Assembly: GCA_018857735.1 (NCBI GenBank)
Contig: JABMCL010002526.1
Span: 31,001 to 95,000 of the forward strand
From: Alviniconcha marisindica
Lineage: Eukaryota; Mollusca; Gastropoda; Provannidae
DNA length: 64,000 nt
Direction: 5' to 3'
In this document: positions 55,640-64,000 of the stretch, one piece after another
How the letters are laid out: the number at the start of each line of letters is the position of its first letter
How positions within the stretch are numbered: the first letter of the stretch is position 1
Translations under genes and position numbers: made by a program
The notes under the pieces: model-generated
Told to the model about the DNA's origin: nothing
Databases searched by the model: none
What the model saw: the letters and a program-made list of their open reading frames with translations, nothing else

Positions 55640-56090
55640 AAGCCCGCTGGCACACACAGTGTCTCTTGTCTCCCTCTCTCACTCACCCTCACACACATAC
55701 ACATATGCGCACGCGCTGTCTGTCTGTCTGATTCTTTCTTGCACGCTGCACATACACACATGAGCGCGCGCTCTCTGTCCGCGTGTGTGTGTGTGTGTGT
55801 GTGCGTGTGTGTGTTTCTCACGCACGCACGCACACGCACGCATACACAGACGGACAGAGAGTGCGCACTCATGTGTGCATGTGCAGCGTGTGAGAATGAA
55901 TGAGAGACAGACATCGCGTGTGCGTATGTGTATGTGTGTGAGAGTGAGTGAGAGAGGGAGACAGAGACATTGTGTCTGTAAAAAGCACACACACAAGCAC
56001 GCACGCACGCACGCACGCACGCACACACACACTGTATTATTGCACTCGCTCGCGCACGCACACACACACACACATTTGCATATCTTATAA
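55640..56090. repeat. Complex CA/GT/CGCA microsatellite cluster
   Basis: Alternating CA, GT and GCAC repeats with CTCTCACTCACC-type motifs repeated in inverted orientation. Open frames here are repeat artefacts. Confidence 0.93.
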
Positions 56091-56753
56091 ATAATAAATG
56101 TTTCACGCATTGTTAGCTGTAACATAACATACACTTTTTGTACAAATTCAATAATACAGGAGGCTCCAAGATTAACCCCACTCCTTGCTCTTAAATTGTG
56201 TAGACGAGAGAGAGTCCTGTGACTTAATGCTAGCTAGGTCAATCGAAAACTGTCATCTCGCGGTGAAAGTCACAAAATCACAAGCAAAAAAAAAAGAAAG
56301 AAAAGGTTCACAGTACAGTCAACAGCAGACACAACCAACCGAGTCTCATCAACGTATATTACTTTAATATTTACATTCCACGTAGTATCAACAGATTAAA
56401 AACAGTTGCTGCAAACTTGTTGGAGGTATATTCAAACGGTCTCTGCTTAAATACTACAGGGACAAAAGAATTGATCAAATTGCATCGCTAAATGGTTCAA
56501 CAGAGTTTGGAAAGAATCGAGTTGAATGAAATGTGACAGTAGAAATTAGCTGAATGAAATCAGAAAGAAGAAATGAGAGAGAGGGCGAGAGAGACCAAGC
56601 AAAACATATGAAATACAGGCCTATATTTGAGGCCAAAACAAGTCTATGGCATTCATGACGGACAGTTCGCCGTTGGAAGCGAAGATAGAATGCACACGCA
56701 CAGAAATCAAATCAAAGCTAAAATTGTAGGAAATTCACTTGTCATCTTTGGTG

Positions 56754-58292
<1,539 letters not shown>

Positions 58293-58449
58293 CTTGGCGG
58301 AACGGCAGGTTATACAGACTGAGGCGTCTGCCGATGTGTTAGTAGTCGTTAGTTCTGGGGAAGAGAATTAAGCAAGTGTTATCTGCTGGCTGTAAACAGA
58401 GCAGTTTATAAATATTTTAAACTGTTCAGTTGTGTATTGAAAAATGAAT

Positions 58450-58475
58450 CTGTGTATGTGTGCGTGCGTGTGTGT

Positions 58476-58538
<63 letters not shown>

Positions 58539-58607
58539 TTGTGTGTGTGTGTGTGTTGTGTGGTGTGTGTGTGTTGTGTGTGTGTGTGTGGTGTGTGGTG
58601 GTGTCGT

Positions 58608-58690
<83 letters not shown>
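58450..58690. repeat. (GT)n-(GA)n microsatellite
   Basis: GT repeats at ~58,458-58,600, then ~37 GA dinucleotides. It lies just upstream of the Cys-rich gene's first coding exon, in a probable 5' UTR intron or promoter-proximal region. Confidence 0.97.
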
Positions 58691-59504
58691 TACTGTACCC
58701 ACTCTCTCCTCCCCTCTCCCATTTTTTCAAATACCATCAATAGTTGAAATACTAAAATAACCGAGTGCATCTGCACATTGTGCTTGTGTTGTTGTACTCT
58801 GTGTGTCGCTCTGTGAGTGTTCTTTCGTGAGTGTACGTCATTCGACCTTTTACGTATGTGTTACGTGTTGTGATTTAGACGTCACATAAAGACTAGAAGA
58901 GTGAGAGAGCGCGAGAGAAAGCGAGAGGGAATAACAACCACCTCTCGCATGTACCATCCAAAAGAAAAGAAGAAATAAAATCAGGAACCTCTGGCTGTGG
59001 CTCGTTTGTTGTTCCTTACTTCCAACCTGCAACTTCCATCGACCGTTTACACTAATATTGTTAATAACGCCTTTGAGTGCGAGTAGACATTGGACATCTT
59101 CGTCTTCGTATTGTTATTGTTGTTGAGCTGATTGCAGTAATAGTGTTACTGTAACCACACATATTTTTATTTTTTTTGCGCGTGCGGAACTGTAACTCAG
59201 TACACGCGCATACTCGTCATGAGTACACACGTACGCACACGCACATAACTGAGAAGTTCAATAAATAAAAGCAGCGGAAATGGTTGTGAGAAATAAAGAA
59301 AGCATACACTCTGCTGGTTGACTGCACGTGCAGCGAGAGGGCCAACCAGCTGAACATTCTGACCCACAAAGCAGCGTGTGACTGACTAGACACGTAAGGT
59401 CCGAGTCATGAAATTAGGTTTGTTGTCCCGTCAGACCTCATTAGCTGCCTTGTTCCGGTTTCGGAGAATCAGACATCATTGAATAGCACTGTGTCAAATA
59501 TTCT

Positions 59505-59652
59505 CTTGCTCTGGACCCCACATTTGGAATTCACTCCCACAGGACCTTAGACATTGCTCAACCCTGTCATCTTCTACGGCCAAACTGAAAACCTTCCTCT
59601 TCTCACAGTATTTCCGCTCCAACAAATATCAATACCCAGATTCTGCTACAGT

Positions 59653-59715
<63 letters not shown>

Positions 59716-59868
59716 TGTGTGTGTTTCCATATAATACATTATGTAAATCGTTTTGGTTGGACTGTGCTCTACGTGTGTACAGAATATTGTATTTTGGTTA
59801 ATATGTATCATGTGAGCGCTCAGGGCGTTGATGAGCGCATGATAAATGTACATTATTATTATTATTAA
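59505..59868 (+). mobile_element. L2/CR1-like LINE 3' end
   Basis: 59,513-59,635 encodes GPHIWNSLPQDLRHCSTLSS, then TAKLKTFLFSQYF, the typical C-terminus of an L2/CR1-type reverse transcriptase ORF. After a (GT)n expansion comes a 3' UTR ending GTGAGCGCTCAGGGCGTTG and ATAAATGTACATTATTATT. Confidence 0.82.
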
Positions 59869-59871
59869 ACA

Positions 59872-60125
59872 CGAAATGCTCGCTGATGATGTCGAGCTCA
59901 GCAGATCAGCCCCACCAACAGACTTCACTCCATAACCGCGTTGCTTCACCTGTAAGCACAGCAGAACTCAAGGACTGGTTGCTTACAAACAAGCTCAAAC
60001 TGAACGGCGATAAAACCGAGGTGACCCGTTTCTCTCCTCCATCTACCCACACCCCCTCGCTTCCAACTCCTTTATCTTTTGATTCTTCTTCCATTTGTTT
60101 CATAGATCCGATGCGGGTCCCTTAG
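59872..60125 (+). mobile_element. LINE reverse transcriptase fragment
   Basis: Begins LADDVELSRS, corresponding to the YADD catalytic motif of reverse transcriptase, then after a frameshift continues ELKDWLLTNKLKLNGDKTEV, a hallmark just downstream of that motif. Broken and truncated. Confidence 0.8.
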
Positions 60126-60154
60126 ATTTAATTTCATATTGATTCCGAATTGAA

Positions 60155-60290
60155 CATAATAATAATAATAATGTACATTTATCATGCGCTCATCAACGCC
60201 CTGAGCGCTCACATGATACATATTAACCTAAATATGATATTCTATACACATGTAGAGCATAGTCCCACCAAAACAATTTACATAAAGTAT
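60155..60290 (-). mobile_element. LINE 3' tail, reverse orientation
   Basis: Reverse complement of the tail at 59,760-59,868, including (ATT)n and GCGCTCATCAACGCCCTGAG. Confidence 0.85.
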
Positions 60291-60689
60291 TATATAAAAA
60301 TAAATTAAAAAAAGAAGAAGAAGAAATGTGTCATCCAATCGTGTAAAATATAAAAAACAAACAATACAAAACAAAAACAAAAACCCCAACCCCCCAAAAA
60401 ATAACAACAACAACACCAACAACAAACAAACAAAAAACAAAACCCAACCCCCCCCAAAAAAAAACAGCAACAACAAAAGGCAACAATATATCTTGAGTAA
60501 AATCATCACCACGACCCGCTAGTATCTCACAGAGGCAGCAACCAAAACACTTGTGACCTCATGTACTCTTTCCACGCTTGATTACCATAATTCCTTCCCA
60601 CTGGCTTATCAGTAGCTTAGCAAGGACTAGGTTTTTGACTGAACCTAAACTACAATCCTTGTAAAATAAAGTTTTCCAGTTCGAGTTCG

Positions 60690-60900
60690 AGTTCGAGTTC
60701 CACACTCTGTTATTCAACCTTTCCAGGTAGTTCAAAACTCTGCAGCTAGGCTAAGTTTTAAGTCCACTGGAAGACATCTCTCCTTCAGGAACTTCACTGG
60801 CTTCCGGTAGAGTTGCGCATGTAATACAAAGCATGTTGTTTCAGTTTCAAAGTAATGACTGGTTCTCTTCCTAAATGCACCCATCAGATGTCGTTTGGGT
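60690..60900 (+). mobile_element. LINE fragment, post-RT region
   Basis: Encodes QVVQNSAARLSFKSTGRHLS, then in a neighbouring frame ELHWLPVELRM, matching the QNxAARL...LHWLPV region of L2/CR1/Jockey-type ORFs. Stops and shifts are present. Confidence 0.78.
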
Positions 60901-61089
60901 CCATTTTACCAATGAAACCCTGAGGACTGACATCACAAAAAGTTTTTAAATAGTTTTTAAATTTTGTTTTACTGATATTAATTACCTCTGTGTGTTTTTC
61001 TCTGTCTTTTGCGATTAACCTTTTTTGGGTGGGTGGGTGGGCGTAGAACTGAACAGTTTATAAGGAAACATAAGCTCTGTTTACTTTCG

Positions 61090-61395
61090 AGCTTTGGCCT
61101 AGCGGTAAGGCCGTAGGATGGTAAGCGGAAAGACCTCGGTTCGATACAGCTTCGGCTCTCCTTTCTCTTCAGAAGTTGTGGTTTGTGGACACTGTCTTGT
61201 GACTTTGTCCTTCACAATTAATGAAACATTAAAATGGCTCTCATCGCTGCCCATCTTAATGCAGGTCATTCTGGTGGTGACAGTGTAGCGATAGGTATAT
61301 ACTCTCCCTCTTACCCCACCTCCATACCCCCTTCCCCCTATTCTCCCCGTCCCTAACAAGCCTTATGGTTTCTGTGGACGTTAAGCACATATTTG
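61090..61395 (+). mobile_element. tRNA-derived SINE, full length (~305 bp)
   Basis: Head with A-box-like TGGCCTAGCGGTAAGGCC and B-box-like CTCGGTTCGATACAGC. The body contains TGGACACTGTCTTGTGAC and TCATCGCTGCCCATC. The tail is CCCTAACAAGCC, GGTTTCTGTGGACGTTAAGC. Reference copy for the headless copies elsewhere in the window. Confidence 0.83.
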
Positions 61396-61799
61396 ATTTA
61401 TGTTTCACAAAACGTTTGAAAGTGGCACACTTCCCACTTTGCCAATTGCCCGCAGTGATTTTACATGCTCCTTGAGTCAATTGTCAAGGATAATTAAAAT
61501 ATGACTTCTTTGGCTATCAGTTCATTGTGTATTCTCTGGATTTTCGTTCGACATTTCAAAGACCTCTGATCACAGTTGAGCAGCAACATAACACAGGTAG
61601 TAACAATGTCAAAACCAGACCAGAATTTCCAAGAAACAGTGAGAGAAAAAACAAATCAGAAAACAGCAACAACAACCAAACATAAGAAGAAAACTACAAC
61701 AAAGCAAAACGACTCTGCGGTTAACCGTAAGTAATATAAAGTAAACGGCCGCAGATACTGTTCACAGCTTATGTCTACAGCACGACTACGATGAGGTGA

Positions 61800-61910
61800 G
61801 GTGAAGTCTTGCTTTACGTCCACACAAACCGTAGGCTTATTAATATTAGGGGCGGGAGCCCAGGACGGCCACTTCGACTTTCATACAGCTCCTGAGCTCT
61901 GTACGACTTG
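61800..61910 (-). mobile_element. Chimeric or truncated interspersed repeat
   Basis: Reads GCTTTACGTCCACACAAACC, GGCTTATTAATATTAGGGG, then CCCAGGACGGCCAC and CATACAGCTCCTGAGC: the tail of the SINE family next to the start of the AGTTCAGGAGCTGTG family. Confidence 0.65.
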
Positions 61911-61929
61911 CACGAGTACGCAAAATAAA

Positions 61930-62860
61930 ACATCTTTATACACACAGCAAAGAAGCGGCACTATAGTTTTGTACCGTGTGAAGAATATGATAGCGTAAAG
62001 AGCCCTCTCAAGCATAAAGTGTTTTTTATACTTACTACATTAGAGAAAGTTGCGCTATTGTTTGTGCCGTGTGGGGAATATGATGGCATATACTATATAT
62101 CCTCTCAAGCACACAGTGTTTTTGTACTCACGGCAAAGAAATTTGCACTGCATTTTGTGCCGTGTGAGAAATATTATAGCATGTATACCCTTCTGAAGAA
62201 CACAATATTTTTATACTCACAGTAAACAAAGTTGATCTGTAGTTGGTGCCGTGTGAGAAATTTATAGCATGTATACCCTTCTGAAGAACACAATGTTTTT
62301 ATACTCACAGTAAACAAAGTTGATCTGTAGTTGGTGCCGTGTGAGAAATATTATAGCATGTACACCCCTCTGAAGAACACAATGTTTTTATGCTCACAGT
62401 AAACAAAGTTGATCTGTAGTTTGTGCCGTGTGAGAAATATTATAGCATGTACACCCCTCTGAAGAACACAATGTTTTTATACTCACAGTAAACAAAGTTG
62501 ATCTGTAGTTGGTGCCGTGTGAGAAATATTATAGCATGTATACCCTTCTGAAGAACGCAATATTTTTATACTCACAGCAAAGAAAGTTGCTGTGTGGCAT
62601 GTGCCGTGTGAGAAATATTATAGCATGTATACCCTTCTGAAGAACGCAATATTTTTATACTGACAGCAAAGAAAGTTGCTGTGTGGTATGTGCCGTGTGA
62701 GAAATATTATAGCATGTATACCCTTCTGAAGAACGCAATATTTTTATACTCACAGCAAAGAAAGTTGCTCTGTGGTATGTGCCGTGTGGGGAAAATGATA
62801 TCATATACACACTCTCCAGCCCAAAGTATCTTTTATTCACACGCCACATCAAAAAAGGGC
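61930..62860. repeat. ~85-bp tandem repeat x11
   Basis: Units contain GCCGTGTGAGAAATATTATAG, CCTTCTGAAGAACAC and ATACTCACAGYAAACAAAG. On the minus strand each unit carries CTGTGAGTATAAAA, a donor-like GTGAGT, but no adjacent exon is recognised. Confidence 0.92.
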
Positions 62861-62914
62861 GCTAAGCGGGCAAACAGTCATTACGGTTATTATCTATACT
62901 TATTTCTGACATTT

Positions 62915-62915
62915 G

Positions 62916-62949
<34 letters not shown>

Positions 62950-63024
62950 CACACACGCACGCACGCACGCACGCACGCACGCACACATGCACACGCACAC
63001 ATGCACACACACGAATGCACGCAC

Positions 63025-63112
<88 letters not shown>
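62915..63112. repeat. (CA)n/(CGCA)n and (GA)n microsatellite
   Basis: CA and CGCA repeats at 62,917-63,020, followed by ~40 GA dinucleotides to 63,110. Confidence 0.98.
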
Positions 63113-63394
63113 ACGACTGGCCACTGAACAAGAACAACATGGCACTCATAGAACCCCGTAGGCGTGTGCACATTAGTGACGATTAATTGCGACAGTGATT
63201 AAGGACGCTGTGATTCATGATAATGGGAAAGATGCCGGATGCGGTTGCTGGTCGTAAGTGGGCCGCTATTTGCAGGGAGCACCCGAAAAATGACTGTGAC
63301 CTTTGGTATGCACTCGTTGTTACCAGACAGACGAAGAGCTGCTTGAAAGTTACAGGAACTGGCATTCTGGAAACACTGATTTCAGTCTTTTTCC

Positions 63395-63505
63395 ACCCTC
63401 CTGTTACAGCAGCTGCACGTGAAAGATCCCGGTCATTCTGCCAAAAGTTCAGATGGCAGGTTGCAGTTAAACATACACGCACCTTGCGTATTTGGCTTAA
63501 TTTGC
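63395..63505 (+). mobile_element. SINE body fragment (11,128 family)
   Basis: Reverse complement of 11,345-11,440: GTGAAAGATCCCGGTCATTC, AGATGGCAGGTTGCAGTTAAAC and CACCTTGCGTA. The open frame across it is incidental. Confidence 0.75.
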
Positions 63506-63924
63506 ATGAAGTGACACTGTGTCCAGATCTTCTCAAAACACATTTTATCGAACAGATAAACGAATCGACATAACATTTTAAAAGACCAGCCCCCAAAAGT
63601 TTTCAACGACGGTCACATATGTGATCAAATTGTCCAAGGCTTATAAAGCTTCAAGTAATGTGCTAAAAGAAATTGTTAAATTAAGTAAAGAGAAATATAA
63701 GTAACATGTAGCTTTGCAAGAAACTGTTGATAAACTAAGTAACATGTAGCTTTACAAGAAACTGTTGATAAACTGTCACATCTTGTGGCCTAAAGCAGCA
63801 ACTTACCTCAATATGTTTGGTCAATACTGTTTGAATGTGAGGAATCTGCATGCTTGCGGAACACTTGCTGACATAAAAGAATTGTAAGATTGAAAAACGC
63901 TCTCTTGAGTATGCGTCCACATCA

Positions 63925-64000
63925 AACTTAGTAGGTAGGTAGGTAGGTAGGTAGATAGTGTTGCTTAATGTCCTCAGATGTCAGTTGAGATATTAGGGAC
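63925..64000 (-). mobile_element. AGTTCAGGAGCTGTG interspersed repeat, cut by window end
   Basis: Starts with (GTAG)n, then TGTTGCTTAATGTCCTCAG, identical to the start of the copy at 35,497. The rest is beyond base 64,000. Confidence 0.8.

Noticed and set aside
55354..56106. Cys/His-rich open frames on both strands
   Set aside because: All arise from CA, GT and GCAC microsatellites with no consistent gene structure.
63217..63573. 118-codon plus-strand frame and its antisense 137-codon partner
   Set aside because: Overlaps a SINE body shared with 11,345-11,440; both strands are open by chance.

Overview
The window looks like nuclear DNA of an animal, most likely a mollusc and probably a gastropod. 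The genes have many small exons with GT-AG introns. There are no operons. There are tRNA-headed SINEs, L2/CR1-like LINE tails and very abundant (CA)n, (GA)n, (TA)n and minisatellite DNA. The phylum is an inference from this texture; no marker in the window fixes the species.

Layout. (1) 532-20,695, minus strand: 14 exons of a mitochondrial-type thioredoxin reductase (TXNRD2-like), 429 codons from the start methionine. The last ~90-100 residues, including any selenocysteine tail, lie beyond the left edge. (2) ~23,040-25,010, minus: a broken TRIM-family (RING/B-box) pseudogene. (3) ~25,400-28,000: a GC-richer stretch with SINE debris and one exon encoding a SAP-type DNA-binding motif (27,903-28,001, plus). 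(4) 28-38 kb: no coding sequence I can support; minisatellites and a shared interspersed repeat. (5) 38,877-49,877, plus: all 11 coding exons of vacuole membrane protein 1 (VMP1, 424 residues), with one apparent single-base frameshift in exon 4, followed by a probable long 3' UTR. (6) 56,754-58,292, minus: a complete three-exon gene for a 157-residue secreted protein with repeated CxxxC pairs and an acidic tail. (7) 59.5-64 kb: LINE remnants, SINEs and an ~85 bp satellite-like array.

The most unusual feature is shared by both large genes. Many intronic minisatellites are not arbitrary repeats: their unit is a copy of the edge of the adjacent exon plus its splice site. I can align array units with the neighbouring exon junction at TXNRD2 exons 2, 5, 6, 11, 12 and 13 and at VMP1 exons 2, 3, 4, 6, 7, 8 and 11, and the TRIM pseudogene shows the same thing. 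In VMP1 intron 3 both ends are expanded: the upstream exon's donor edge is amplified at the 5' end and the downstream exon's acceptor edge at the 3' end. This suggests a recurrent process that tandemly amplifies splice junctions and leaves arrays of decoy or potential alternative splice sites.

The genes are not functionally linked by their arrangement: redox homeostasis in mitochondria (TXNRD2), autophagy and lipid scrambling at the ER (VMP1), and a secreted Cys-rich protein of unknown role. TXNRD2 and VMP1 are head to head, about 18 kb apart.
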